A stretch of DNA of 64,000 nucleotides from Paenibacillus sp. Soil787 (GTDB lineage Bacteria; Bacillota; Bacilli; Paenibacillales; NBRC-103111). Below the pieces are notes generated by a model. The model was not told where the DNA came from, ran no database searches, and saw only the letters and a program-made list of their open reading frames with translations. Numbering within the stretch: the stretch's first letter is position 1; the number at the start of each line of letters is the position of its first letter. Of this stretch, positions 25,816-33,974 are shown one piece after another. The stretch is taken from NCBI RefSeq assembly GCF_001429545.1, contig NZ_LMSP01000001.1, forward strand, positions 1,015,754-1,079,753. The letters are read 5' to 3'. A program made the position numbers and the translations under genes.

Positions 25816-26586
25816 CTAATTAGAACGACGATAAACCACCGCATATATTCCCGCGACAAATAAAGCACCGCCAATTAAATTCCCCATGTACACCGGTACC
25901 AAATTTTTCGAAAAATCCATCCAAGTTGCCTGATTTGCGAAAATGGCCGCGGGAATGACAAACATATTAGCAACGACGTGTTGAAATCCGATCGCTACAA
26001 AAGCCATTGTAGGAAACCATACACCTATTATTTTACCTGTATCATCATCTGTCCCATAGGCTAACCAAACGGCAAGCCCAACTAACCAGTTACAGCCAAT
26101 ACCCGACAAAAGCGCTGCTGAGAAGGGTTCCGCTGTTTTAGCGTGGACAAGCTTTACAAGTTTAGTTAAATAAACGCCATGTTCTGTTAAACCAACTAGA
26201 TGCCCGAACACATAGGCAATGAATACAGCTCCTAGGAAGTTTCCAACTGTAATGACAGCCCAATTATTGACTAGCTGGTGAAATTTGATCTTTCCGGAAA
26301 AGAGCGCTGCAGGAACCGCCATCATATTCCCAGTAAGAAGTTCGCCGCCTGCAATGATCGTTACTATCAGACCCAACGGAAACACAGCAGCCCCGAATAT
26401 GCTGCCAACGTCACTCCATGGAGCCGGAAATACCGCGCTGACCCTAATATACAGCAAAAAGCCCAAGGCAATATAAACGCCGCCTAAAAAACCGAGAACG
26501 AGTTGCTTTCTAAACCCAAAGTTTACCTTTTTAGTTCCTGCTTCCACCGTTTGTTCCCATATCTGCTCCGGCTTCATAAATCCCAT
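25816..26586 (-). CDS. Formate/nitrite transporter (FNT family)
   Basis: 256 residues with six membrane helices. FGFRKQLVLGFLGGVYIALG, AGGELLTGNMMAVPAAL and LLSGIGCNWLVGLAVWLAYG are FNT signature blocks, and the central pore residues appear conserved. It moves formate or nitrite across the membrane as a pentamer. Formate would come from the PflB encoded 16 kb away and nitrite from nitrate reduction, so the substrate is uncertain. GGAGGAGG is 8 bp before ATG 26586; the frame continues upstream to 26610, but the binding site lies within that extension. Confidence 0.9.
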   Translation of the reverse strand: MGFMKPEQIWEQTVEAGTKKVNFGFRKQLVLGFLGGVYIALGFLLYIRVSAVFPAPWSDVGSIFGAAVFPLGLIVTIIAGGELLTGNMMAVPAALFSGKIKFHQLVNNWAVITVGNFLGAVFIAYVFGHLVGLTEHGVYLTKLVKLVHAKTAEPFSAALLSGIGCNWLVGLAVWLAYGTDDDTGKIIGVWFPTMAFVAIGFQHVVANMFVIPAAIFANQATWMDFSKNLVPVYMGNLIGGALFVAGIYAVVYRRSN

Positions 26587-26617
26587 GTTGACTTCCTCCT
26601 CCATGGCCATTTACTTC

Positions 26618-26660
26618 AGTTTAGAGCATCCACAAGGAAAAGTATGTGAATTAAATCACA
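26618..26660 (-). promoter_or_regulatory. Fnr-box promoter of the FNT gene
   Basis: TGTGAATTAAATCACA (26645-26660), a near-perfect palindrome, centred 32 bp from TAAACT (minus strand, 26618-26623). Confidence 0.75.
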
Positions 26661-26675
26661 AAATAAATATAATCT

Positions 26676-26718
26676 AAAGAGGACATGACCCATCAAACAC
26701 AAGGAGTCATATCCTTTT
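26676..26718 (-). terminator. Terminator of the NreABC-like operon
   Basis: On the minus strand an AAAAGGATATGAC arm pairs with GTCATGTCCTCTTT across a 16 bp loop, 22 bp after the kinase stop codon. Confidence 0.65.
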
Positions 26719-26740
26719 ACAAACAGAGCCACTCGAACGA

Positions 26741-27853
26741 TCATTTCATAGGAACCATCAAAGTCACTATGGTTCCTTCTCCGACTACGGAGTCAATCGT
26801 TACTTTGCCGCCAATACTTTTAGCTCGCTCTTCCATACTAAAAAGGCCTACTCCTTTAGCAATGCTATTTCTAGCAAAACCTTTTCCACTGTCCGCTATT
26901 CGAACCTCGACATAAGAGTCAATCTCATGAACAACAACACTGGCTTCTGATACATCCGCATACTTGGCAATATTGGTAAGAGCTTCTTGTATCACACGAT
27001 ATACGGTAGTTTCCTCAAGTGCTCCAAGTCGTCTGCGCAAATTACTATCCAGCTTTACCCGCATACCGTAATGATTGGTGAAATTTTCAATATACGTACG
27101 AATCGCTGGCACTACGCCCAGATCATCTAATACGGAAGGTCGGATCTGCCAAGCCAAACTTCGTACTTCTTCGATAATTCCAGAGACATTTTGCCTAAGA
27201 AGCGTTATTTCCGAATTCTCCGACTCCCCTTCCCCAATCAACCGATCCATCTGGATCAATAAGGAAAAGAGACTTTGACCAATACCATCATGCAGCTCAC
27301 GGGAAAACTTCCTACGTTCTTCTTCTTGGATTTGCATAACCTGCGACATCATCAGCTGGAGTTCTTCTTGCACCCGCTTTAGCTCCGTAACTTCATTTCG
27401 AATGGCAAGATATTGATAGGATTGCCCCTGTTCATCCACAAATGGAACGATGGTTGTATCTACCCAATAGAAACTGCCGTCTTTGCCTTTGTTTTTGATC
27501 TCGCCACGCCATACTTGCCCCGATGAAATCGTTTGCCACAAATCTGACATGAATTCCTTCTCATGATATCCGGAATTAATAATCCGATGATCTCGACCTA
27601 TTAGTTCAGTTCGTGGATACTTGGAGATTTCACAAAATTTATCATTCACATATAGAATCTTTCCTTTATGGTCTGTAACGGCTACAATCGATGATTCGTC
27701 GAGAGCAAATTTAACATTGGATAATTGCTTAAGTGACTGTCTCAAATCCTGCTGAAACAACGAGTCCGAGATATGATCATCAAGTCGACTTAATAACTCG
27801 GTTACATTTTCGCCAATGACTTCCGGGAACTCTCGATTCGAATCTTCACTCAA
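26741..27853 (-). CDS. Cytoplasmic PAS histidine kinase, NarX/NreB type
   Basis: 370 residues, no membrane segment. A PAS domain (about 45-160: TDHKGKILYVNDKFCEIS, EIKNKGKDGSFYWVDTTIVPF) is followed by a HisKA_3 domain with FSRELHDGIGQSLFSLL and an ATPase domain (VIQEALTNIAKYADVS; GVGLFSMEERAKSI). Domain order and neighbours match the NreB oxygen sensor of staphylococci, but the PAS has one cysteine (FCEIS) and not the four-cysteine [4Fe-4S] site, so oxygen sensing by that route is not supported; haem, flavin or the GAF partner may supply the signal. TTG start overlaps the regulator stop by 8 bp. Confidence 0.87.
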   Translation of the reverse strand: MSEDSNREFPEVIGENVTELLSRLDDHISDSLFQQDLRQSLKQLSNVKFALDESSIVAVTDHKGKILYVNDKFCEISKYPRTELIGRDHRIINSGYHEKEFMSDLWQTISSGQVWRGEIKNKGKDGSFYWVDTTIVPFVDEQGQSYQYLAIRNEVTELKRVQEELQLMMSQVMQIQEEERRKFSRELHDGIGQSLFSLLIQMDRLIGEGESENSEITLLRQNVSGIIEEVRSLAWQIRPSVLDDLGVVPAIRTYIENFTNHYGMRVKLDSNLRRRLGALEETTVYRVIQEALTNIAKYADVSEASVVVHEIDSYVEVRIADSGKGFARNSIAKGVGLFSMEERAKSIGGKVTIDSVVGEGTIVTLMVPMK

Positions 27854-28499
27854 AGTTCAACAGCCCTTTCTTCACCGCATATTTCACTAATTCCGGTCTC
27901 GTCTTGAGACCTAGTTTCTCCATCACATTACTTTTATGTGACTCCACTGTTTTCACGCTGATGATCAATTGTTCCGCGATTTCTTTATTCGAGAATCCTT
28001 TGGCAATTAGAGCTAGAACTTCCTTTTCACGCTCTGAAAGTGATGCAAATGTGTCCGTATTTTCGCCTTGCTTCAACCGTTCTATATATTCATTCATGAG
28101 CCTCTTCGTCGCCGTTGGATATAGATAGGCATTCCCCGCGGCAACGGAGCGGATAGCCGTCAACAGCTCCTCGTGCGGCGCACTCTTTAATATATATCCT
28201 GAAGCGCCAACGTGAATAGCTCTGAATAAGTATTCGTCATCGTCATGCATAGTTAATATCAAAATGGCTAAGTCAGGCATTAAACGTCTCAGTTCCGTTG
28301 TCGCGGTAAGCCCATCCATGCCAGAAGGCATATTAAGGTCCATCAAGACCACATCCGGTTTCAGCAATTGGGCTGCTTGGATCCCCTCTTCACCATCCGC
28401 TGCTTCCCCGATTACTTCTATATTGTGCTTGCCATGGAGAAGCATCATTAATCCCGACCTAACTACGGCGTGATCATCCACTACCAGAACTTTCAGCAT
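27846..28499 (-). CDS. NarL-type response regulator (NreC-like)
   Basis: 217 residues: receiver (KVLVVDDHAVVRSGLMMLL, VVLMDLNMPSGMDG, lysine in LKSAPHEE) and LuxR-type helix-turn-helix (LSEREKEVLALIAKGFSN, SVKTVESHKSNVMEKLGL). It is the direct partner of the overlapping PAS kinase. GAGGGGG is 6 bp before ATG 28499; an ATG at 28505 abuts it. In staphylococci the homologous system activates nitrate and nitrite reductase genes without oxygen; here the targets may be the nitrate operon at 30.5-37.2 kb (inference). Confidence 0.88.
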   Translation of the reverse strand: MLKVLVVDDHAVVRSGLMMLLHGKHNIEVIGEAADGEEGIQAAQLLKPDVVLMDLNMPSGMDGLTATTELRRLMPDLAILILTMHDDDEYLFRAIHVGASGYILKSAPHEELLTAIRSVAAGNAYLYPTATKRLMNEYIERLKQGENTDTFASLSEREKEVLALIAKGFSNKEIAEQLIISVKTVESHKSNVMEKLGLKTRPELVKYAVKKGLLNFE

Positions 28500-28587
28500 A
28501 CCCATCCCCCTCGTAACCGGCTAATGATACCGATCCATCTTATTCTATTCTTATCTTAACAAAAAAAATGAATTCCAGTAAGGGAAC

Positions 28588-29049
28588 TCATTTCGCGGTT
28601 TCTCCTTTATTTTCCTCCAGATACGAAGCAAATGTGTCAATTTTATCGTGGACCGCAAGCAATTCGTAGTGTTCAAATCTGGTTTGTTCTCGTTTACCGA
28701 TGAAGAGCAACCCCGTTATCTGAGAGCTAGAATTAGACATGAGTGGAAATACAGCTGCCGTCTGCAATTGCTCCGCAAGCATGAGAGGGCTTTGAAGTCT
28801 TTCTTGACTAAATTTTGGATGTGTATCATCGAGCTTTACCCATCTGCCTAGACGCAGAGCGGAACCTGCTAATCCTACACCTATTTTTATCACCATTTGT
28901 TGATACCGATTATTACTGTTTCCCAATACATATTTCCAGCTGACGCGCCCCGAATGATCTTGAAGAGGCGCCAACGCAATGAAATCACTTGACGTCAAGC
29001 TTCGCAAAAGCTCCAGTTCTATTAACATCTTTGCATCGCCAATCGCCAT
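28588..29049 (-). CDS. GAF-domain protein, NreA-like nitrate receptor
   Basis: About 153 residues forming one GAF domain: SSDFIALAPLQDHSGRVSWK, then IKIGVGLAGSALRLGRWVKL and AAVFPLMSNSSSQITGLLFI. The size, the lack of any output domain and the place directly before a NarL-type regulator and PAS kinase match NreA, which binds nitrate and inhibits the NreB kinase. GGAGG is 8 bp before ATG 29049. First gene of a three-gene operon; 88 bp separate it from the regulator. Confidence 0.78.
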   Translation of the reverse strand: MAIGDAKMLIELELLRSLTSSDFIALAPLQDHSGRVSWKYVLGNSNNRYQQMVIKIGVGLAGSALRLGRWVKLDDTHPKFSQERLQSPLMLAEQLQTAAVFPLMSNSSSQITGLLFIGKREQTRFEHYELLAVHDKIDTFASYLEENKGETAK

Positions 29050-29232
29050 ACTGGCCACCTCCGTTTCGACGCAACCGTACAGAATCTCCTTGCTTATTCT
29101 CCTTACTTATCATTGTAGACTTTTCTACTCTCCTTGTAAGTCAGGGAAAACCCTGATTTCCTCATCAGGAATTTAAGTAATCTTTTCGCCATTTTGCCCT
29201 TAGCGTATGGTCAGAGAAGTAAGGGATTAAAC

Positions 29233-29248
29233 TATGATTTTTCTCACA
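29233..29248. promoter_or_regulatory. Weak Fnr-box candidate between nreA-like and fnr genes
   Basis: TATGA-TTTTTC-TCACA lies in the divergent region, but no -10 element sits 32 bp away in either direction, so its role is uncertain. Confidence 0.4.
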
Positions 29249-29356
29249 ATAAGATAGGGAGTTTCACCTTCAAAGATCAGTAGAACTCCCGATAATCAAA
29301 ACCAAGAGAAGCGGTTATGATGAAGATAACGAAGAAACGTTGAGGAGTTGGTCCCC

Positions 29357-30109
29357 ATGGCCATGAACGATTTAGTAAAAGAAGAAATGAGAACCTGCAA
29401 TCAAGCGAAATCGAAAGCTCATAAAGGAATTATGAATTTTTTCTCTGAAGAAAATTTTGAAAGACTGCAAAGCATTATGTATGTGAAGTGTGCTGCTAAG
29501 GGCGATTTTTTGTTCCGGGAAGGCGACACAGCAGACAAATTGTATTACGTAATCCAAGGTGGAGTTCGCATCACCAAGTTGTCTGAAACGGGTAAAAGCT
29601 TCATTCTATATTTGCATCAGACGGGTGATTTATTCGGACAGATGGATCCCTTTCAGAACTCTTTGCAGAGCTTCAGTGCAGAAGTAACTGAAGATTGTCA
29701 AATTGGTGTGATTCAGCGCAAAGACCTCGAGGTCCTGCTATGGCAGCATGGCGACCTTGCCATTGAATTTATGAAATGGATGGGGCTCATGCACCGTATG
29801 ACAGAAACGAAATTTCGCGATTTAATGATGTATGGCAAGCCAGGTGCGCTCTGTTCTTTATTAATAAGATTAAGTAATTCCTATGGCGTACCCAAAGGTG
29901 AACATATCCAGATAAACTATAAGATCAACAATTCCGAAATGGCCGATATGATTGGGTCTACGCGTGAAAGCGTCAATCGCATGTTAAGCGATATGAAGAA
30001 GGAAGATGTTGTCGAGTTTCATAATGGGCACATTATCATTAAGAATGTGACGTTCCTCCGCGATATCTGCCACTGCGAAGACTGCCCGCTGGAAATATGC
30101 CGTATGTAG
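29357..30109 (+). CDS. fnr: Fnr regulator, copy 1 (Crp/Fnr family, C-terminal Fe-S cluster)
   Basis: 250 residues: a cyclic-nucleotide-binding-like fold (about 30-150), helix C (FMKWMGLMHRMTETKFRDLM), a helix-turn-helix (EMADMIGSTRESVNRMLSDM) and the tail CHCEDCPLEICRM. The three cysteines of the tail and an aspartate in the DPF segment match the ligands of the oxygen-labile [4Fe-4S] cluster of Bacillus Fnr. Without oxygen it activates promoters with TGTGA-N6-TCACA boxes, of which many are found around it. GAGGAG is 9 bp before ATG 29357. Divergent from the NreABC-like operon; followed by a terminator. Confidence 0.93.
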   Translation: MAMNDLVKEEMRTCNQAKSKAHKGIMNFFSEENFERLQSIMYVKCAAKGDFLFREGDTADKLYYVIQGGVRITKLSETGKSFILYLHQTGDLFGQMDPFQNSLQSFSAEVTEDCQIGVIQRKDLEVLLWQHGDLAIEFMKWMGLMHRMTETKFRDLMMYGKPGALCSLLIRLSNSYGVPKGEHIQINYKINNSEMADMIGSTRESVNRMLSDMKKEDVVEFHNGHIIIKNVTFLRDICHCEDCPLEICRM

Positions 30110-30144
30110 AAAGGACTCCACATTCTAGTGATGTGGAGTCCTTT
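30110..30144 (+). terminator. Terminator of fnr copy 1
   Basis: AAAGGACTCCACAT/ATGTGGAGTCCTTT, a perfect 14 bp stem starting right after the stop codon. Confidence 0.85.
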
Positions 30145-30163
30145 CTTTGCATGTTTGTTTATT

Positions 30164-30391
30164 TTACGATTTCATCTGTTCTAATTCCTCGATTAATTGC
30201 CGAGACCTTTTTGCGTTCCCTTCAGCAAAATTCTGCAGTCTGTCTTTCAGTTGTTCATTACCGTGCAGCCGTTCTGAAGTTATGGTGTATGTCCGGAGTA
30301 ACTCTGTCTCAACCTCAAGCGATTTCTCTAAAATACCCTTGAGCGTTGCGGAATCGATTCCGCATTGTGATTCACTTTGATCACAATCCAT
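30164..30391 (-). CDS. Small helical protein of unknown function
   Basis: 75 residues, beginning MDCDQSESQCG and then wholly helix-prone and amphipathic (LKGILEKSLEVETELLRTYT, SRQLIEELEQM), suggesting a two-helix coiled coil. GGGGG is 8 bp before ATG 30391; the frame also opens at GTG 30400. It is separated from the long nitrate operon by a terminator, so it has its own promoter. No family recognised. Confidence 0.6.
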   Translation of the reverse strand: MDCDQSESQCGIDSATLKGILEKSLEVETELLRTYTITSERLHGNEQLKDRLQNFAEGNAKRSRQLIEELEQMKS

Positions 30392-30458
30392 TGCATCCAC
30401 CCCCTTTGTTCTATATTCCCCTGATAACTTTAGTTTCCCCCCTTGACAACCAAAAAAA

Positions 30459-30496
30459 CCATTTAAAGCCTGAATGGAAGGGCTGAAAATGGTTCT
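30459..30496 (-). terminator. Terminator of the nitrate-reductase-like operon
   Basis: On the minus strand AACCATTT...AAATGGTT encloses an AGCC/GGCT stem and is followed by TTTTTT. Confidence 0.8.
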
Positions 30497-30524
30497 TTTG
30501 TATTTATTTCATTTTGATTAAGTT

Positions 30525-30815
30525 CTATGAACCGAAATGGACTTTATACACCAATTCCGCCGAAAGGTCAGCTGATCTAAGTACCGCGCCATTCTCCGTA
30601 CTTACTAAGCTCGTAAGTTCTTCTCCCCTTAAGGGTACGGCCAGAAACTGATGTTCGTTCATATACATTTGAACATAATCTTGGTCTTCGGAAATGCGTA
30701 TCTTCTCAAGTTTCATTTTTTGGGGAGGTGCTACAGGGTCGAGTCCTGCCTGATCCTCAATGTGCACTTCAATTTGAGTACCAAGCCACCGTGATAATTT
30801 TTCTTCCCACTTCAT
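30525..30815 (-). CDS. Unknown small protein, last gene of the nitrate operon
   Basis: 96 residues (MKWEEKLSRWLGTQIEVHIE...). Acidic and strand-rich, with no cysteine, signal peptide or recognised domain. Its ATG overlaps the stop of the preceding gene (ATGA) and AAGGAGG lies 7 bp before it, so it is translated from the same message as the molybdoenzyme genes. It could be an assembly or accessory protein (inference from place only). Confidence 0.6.
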   Translation of the reverse strand: MKWEEKLSRWLGTQIEVHIEDQAGLDPVAPPQKMKLEKIRISEDQDYVQMYMNEHQFLAVPLRGEELTSLVSTENGAVLRSADLSAELVYKVHFGS

Positions 30816-31153
30816 ACATGTGCCTCCTTCTTTAAGCGGCAGCAACCTGCATCTGCTTTGGGCGATACCTTCACCTGATACCCTTGGAGATGATTCCAGC
30901 AATCATGTTCAGAAGTCAGACTGCACGCTGTGTACTCTTCTATATAACTCAGAACTTCCTCTTCACTTTCCCAAATCGCTAAACCTTTGACTTCGGCAAC
31001 TGCGATATCGAGCCCCTCTTGTTCGCGTAGATCAATATACCAGGTTCCCTTACCTGCGAAAAGCTCATTTAATTGCTGCTCGATGATCGTAGAGAAGGGA
31101 GACTTCGCATGTTCACGAATAAAGCATAAATCCAAAGCAAACTCACTCGGCAT
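30812..31153 (-). CDS. Unknown protein of the nitrate operon
   Basis: 113 residues (DLCFIREHAKSPFSTII...), with five cysteines including a C-terminal GCCR motif. Mixed alpha/beta by eye, cytoplasmic. It follows the NarK-PAS gene by 15 bp. No family recognised. The CC pair near the end may bind metal, but this is a guess. Confidence 0.6.
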   Translation of the reverse strand: MPSEFALDLCFIREHAKSPFSTIIEQQLNELFAGKGTWYIDLREQEGLDIAVAEVKGLAIWESEEEVLSYIEEYTACSLTSEHDCWNHLQGYQVKVSPKADAGCCRLKKEAHV

Positions 31154-31168
31154 TGTCCATCTTCCCTC

Positions 31169-32674
31169 CTACATAAAGCCTCTTTGTTTGGTAATATCGC
31201 TAAACATTCCCGAATAATAGACGACATCCCCGGCCTCATTCTTAACTGCGCTTATCGTGAGCCATTCCAGATAAATATCACCATTCTTTTTACGATTCCA
31301 AATTTCACCTTGCCAGAAGCCCTGACCGCGAATGTTATCCCACATGGTATCGTAAAAAGCACGATCCTGTTTCCCTGATTTCAATACACTAGGCGTCATA
31401 CCCATAACTTCTTTAGATTCATAACCTGTCAGCTCTGTGAAGGCAGCATTAACGGAACGGATCTTTCCATTTATATCAGTCACCATGATGCCTTCAACCG
31501 TATTCTCAATAATCTTAGATGACAGACCTAATTTCTCCTGATAAAACATCCAAACAATGAGAATCAAGCTGGCCAAAGCCACCTGTGATAAGGCCATGAA
31601 TCCAATAGCATAATGACCTGTCAGCTTGAATAGGAAGGTAAGCAGCAGCGGCGGGAAAAATCCACCCAAACCGCCCATAGCTGAAATGATACCATTCGCA
31701 ATACCAGCTTGCTTGGTGAAATACATAGGAACCAATTTAAATATGGTACCATTACCTGTTCCGGCACACAGGGCAATGGTCAAGCAGCCTACTGTGTACC
31801 AAGTCATCGATGGAGCAAAAGAGAGTAGGATACCAGAAACCGTCAAGCCTGCAAAAACAAACATAAGAATTTTGAATGGGTTAAATTTATCCCCTAGGTA
31901 GCCCCCGATAGGTCTCATTGCTGTTGCCAGCACGATAAATCCGCCCGTACGCATCCCTGCATCTACTTTGGACAGATGAAAGCTGCTGACCATAAAATTC
32001 GGTAAATAGACCGTGAAAGCAACAAAGGATCCGAAAGTAAGAAAGTAGAATAAGCACAAGAGCCATAGCTTGGGATTCCCGGAAACTCCTTTAATTTGCT
32101 CGACAAGGGATGTTTGTACTGGAGGCTCTTTGCGATCTCCGGCAAAAAAATTCAATACAGCCATAGTAATTAGCAAAATACTGTAGAGCATTACGGTTTT
32201 GGACCATCCTATTTGATTAGCTACGACAGGTGCTCCAAAGGTGGAAAGCGCCGTTCCAAGATTACCGATCCCATAAATCCCGTTAACGAAGCCATGACGT
32301 TCTTTGGGATAATATTTAGGCAAGGAGGTCACACCTACCGAGAATACAGCTCCACCAATCCCCAAGAAGAACCCTCCAATAATGAGATCCCCAAAGGAAT
32401 TCGCTTGGCTGACCCAGTAAACAGGCGCAAGCAATAGTATAAAGCTGATCGCGAACAGCTTTCTTGCCCCGTATCGATTCGTCCAATACCCCACAGGCAC
32501 CCGCATCACGGAGCCGAACAATATAGGAATAGCGGTTACCCAGGTGAGCTGCGAGGGGGTTAATTTAATCGTCTCTTTAATAAATGGCATTAACGAAGAT
32601 AAGATTACCCATACCATGAAACCTAGTACAAGACTGACGGTTTGAAGAGGCAATTGTACTTTTTTGATATTCAT
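31169..32674 (-). CDS. narK: NarK nitrate/nitrite transporter fused to a C-terminal PAS domain
   Basis: 501 residues. Residues 1-385 form a 12-helix major facilitator of the NarK/NasA group: LTPSQLTWVTAIPILFGSVM, GGAVFSVGVTSLPKYYP (nitrate signature) and GTGNGTIFKLVPMYF. After helix 12 a complete PAS domain follows (about 390-500: VTDINGKIRSVNAAFTELTG, WQGEIWNRKKNGDIYLEWLT, SGMFSDITKQRG). NarK proteins normally end at about 400-450 residues, so the PAS is an added cytoplasmic domain, perhaps gating transport by redox state. Sixth gene of the operon from the cytochrome b; it overlaps the 62-residue membrane protein by 4 bp. Confidence 0.9.
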   Translation of the reverse strand: MNIKKVQLPLQTVSLVLGFMVWVILSSLMPFIKETIKLTPSQLTWVTAIPILFGSVMRVPVGYWTNRYGARKLFAISFILLLAPVYWVSQANSFGDLIIGGFFLGIGGAVFSVGVTSLPKYYPKERHGFVNGIYGIGNLGTALSTFGAPVVANQIGWSKTVMLYSILLITMAVLNFFAGDRKEPPVQTSLVEQIKGVSGNPKLWLLCLFYFLTFGSFVAFTVYLPNFMVSSFHLSKVDAGMRTGGFIVLATAMRPIGGYLGDKFNPFKILMFVFAGLTVSGILLSFAPSMTWYTVGCLTIALCAGTGNGTIFKLVPMYFTKQAGIANGIISAMGGLGGFFPPLLLTFLFKLTGHYAIGFMALSQVALASLILIVWMFYQEKLGLSSKIIENTVEGIMVTDINGKIRSVNAAFTELTGYESKEVMGMTPSVLKSGKQDRAFYDTMWDNIRGQGFWQGEIWNRKKNGDIYLEWLTISAVKNEAGDVVYYSGMFSDITKQRGFM

Positions 32675-32859
32675 TTCACATCACGCTCCCGTCGATAGAT
32701 CCAAGCTGCAACAGGGAATAACAAACCATTCAACACAGCATAAACAATAACTGTTCGGTAATGCTCAAAATAGTAAGCATTCACTGCCTTTTGTGTACAA
32801 ACGATGTTAAGAAACAAGACTATACATAATAAAATAACGCCGACGTAGCTACGCTTCAT
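32671..32859 (-). CDS. Small two-helix membrane protein
   Basis: 62 residues: helix 1 YVGVILLCIVLFLNIVC and helix 2 VIYAVLNGLLFPVAAWIY, with a short connecting segment containing tyrosines and a histidine. The end is basic (YRRERDVK), so both ends are probably cytoplasmic. Overlaps both the Rieske gene (11 bp) and narK (ATGA). Probably a structural subunit or chaperone of the membrane complex; no family recognised. Confidence 0.65.
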   Translation of the reverse strand: MKRSYVGVILLCIVLFLNIVCTQKAVNAYYFEHYRTVIVYAVLNGLLFPVAAWIYRRERDVK

Positions 32860-33385
32860 ATCGTTTCACTCCAGTCGCATAAATCGCGCCTTGCTCCTTC
32901 TTCAGGATAACCTCTGGCAAGGGTCTCTTTGGCGGCCCTGCTGTGGGTGACCCGGTTCTGGCATCGAAAATGCCGTGATGGCAAGGACAGACCATTTCAT
33001 CCTTCTCTTTACTCCAAAACACGGGACACTTGAGGTGCGTACACGCATTTTGGTAAGCTTTATACTCATTCTCGCCAAGGCGAATTAGTAGAGCCGAATC
33101 GTGCTCGCCCGGATAAGCGAACTGGGTCGCATCGCCAACCTTAAGCGAGCTGATATCCGCGATTTTCAGCTGGGGGTACGATTTTTTCGTTAGCCCCGTC
33201 AGTTCTTTTGCTGCGAGCGCCCCCCATGGCAGGGTCGATACTGCGAACACGCCTGCTGCACCAACCAGCGTCTTCATAAAGCCGCGTCGATCCAATTTTC
33301 TTTCATCATTTTTTCTTATATTGTGCGTATAATTATCTTCTTTAAAAGGACTATGATTATTACCCTGCTTGTTGTCCTGTTCCAT
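32849..33385 (-). CDS. Rieske [2Fe-2S] protein with Tat signal
   Basis: 178 residues. A long N-terminal region ends in a twin-arginine signal (LDRRGFMKTLVGAAGVFAVS), so the folded protein is exported and probably stays anchored by that helix. The Rieske motifs are CTHLKC and CPCHHG, providing two cysteine and two histidine ligands. It resembles menaquinol:cytochrome c reductase Rieske subunits (QcrA) but stands in a nitrate reductase operon and not with qcrBC. It may pass electrons between quinol and the cytochrome b or an external acceptor. Confidence 0.88.
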   Translation of the reverse strand: MEQDNKQGNNHSPFKEDNYTHNIRKNDERKLDRRGFMKTLVGAAGVFAVSTLPWGALAAKELTGLTKKSYPQLKIADISSLKVGDATQFAYPGEHDSALLIRLGENEYKAYQNACTHLKCPVFWSKEKDEMVCPCHHGIFDARTGSPTAGPPKRPLPEVILKKEQGAIYATGVKRYEA

Positions 33386-33410
33386 ACAGGCTCACCCCAT
33401 CACAAGTAGA

Positions 33411-33974
33411 TTAGAACAATTTTTGTTTCCCTTGCAGAATGCCCGGGAGGCTAATCTTTACATTCGTTTCTCCCTCCAGCGGCTCGAAAGGTTGATGACT
33501 TGCCGTCCATTTTCCCAGCTTATGCTGGGCTTTCTTCGCTGCTAGTTCTTCCTCTGTCACCCATTGAAGTGTATTCGTCGGACAAACGGATGCACACATG
33601 GGAGGGATGCCCTCTTGGGTACGATCGTAGCAAAGATCACATTTATACATCAGATTCTGTTCTTCATCGAATTTCGGTATACCGTAAGGGCATGCGATGG
33701 TGCAATTCTGACAGCCGATACATTTCTCAACTAATGCTGAAAGCACAGCACCTTCTTCGGTGATCTGAATGGCCTGAGCCGGACAGCTTCTCGCACAGGC
33801 TGGATTCACACAGTGAAGACACATCAAAGGAATCGTTTGGCGGGTTACTAGCGGATTCACATCATACACATAATTCCGATTTCGTTCATCGTGGCCTCCG
33901 CATTGTGTACAAGCAGCCAAACAGCTTCGACAGCCGATGCAATTATCCATTTCAATGTATAGATGTTGTTTCAT
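33411..33974 (-). CDS. Four-cluster ferredoxin subunit (DmsB/NrfC type)
   Basis: 187 residues with sixteen cluster cysteines in four groups: CIGCRSCLAAC, CLHCVNPACARSCP, CIGCQNCTIACP and CDLCYDRTQEGIPPMC, followed by SVCPT. This is the electron-transfer subunit of complex iron-sulfur molybdoenzymes and would link the catalytic subunit with the membrane cytochrome. No signal peptide, so it works on the cytoplasmic side. Its ATG overlaps the stop of the catalytic subunit by 4 bp (ATGA). Confidence 0.9.
   Translation of the reverse strand: MKQHLYIEMDNCIGCRSCLAACTQCGGHDERNRNYVYDVNPLVTRQTIPLMCLHCVNPACARSCPAQAIQITEEGAVLSALVEKCIGCQNCTIACPYGIPKFDEEQNLMYKCDLCYDRTQEGIPPMCASVCPTNTLQWVTEEELAAKKAQHKLGKWTASHQPFEPLEGETNVKISLPGILQGKQKLF

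Noticed and set aside
29233-29248. Fnr box as a certain promoter site for fnr copy 1 or the nreA-like gene
   Set aside because: Neither direction has a -10 element 32-33 bp from its centre, so I list it only as a weak candidate.
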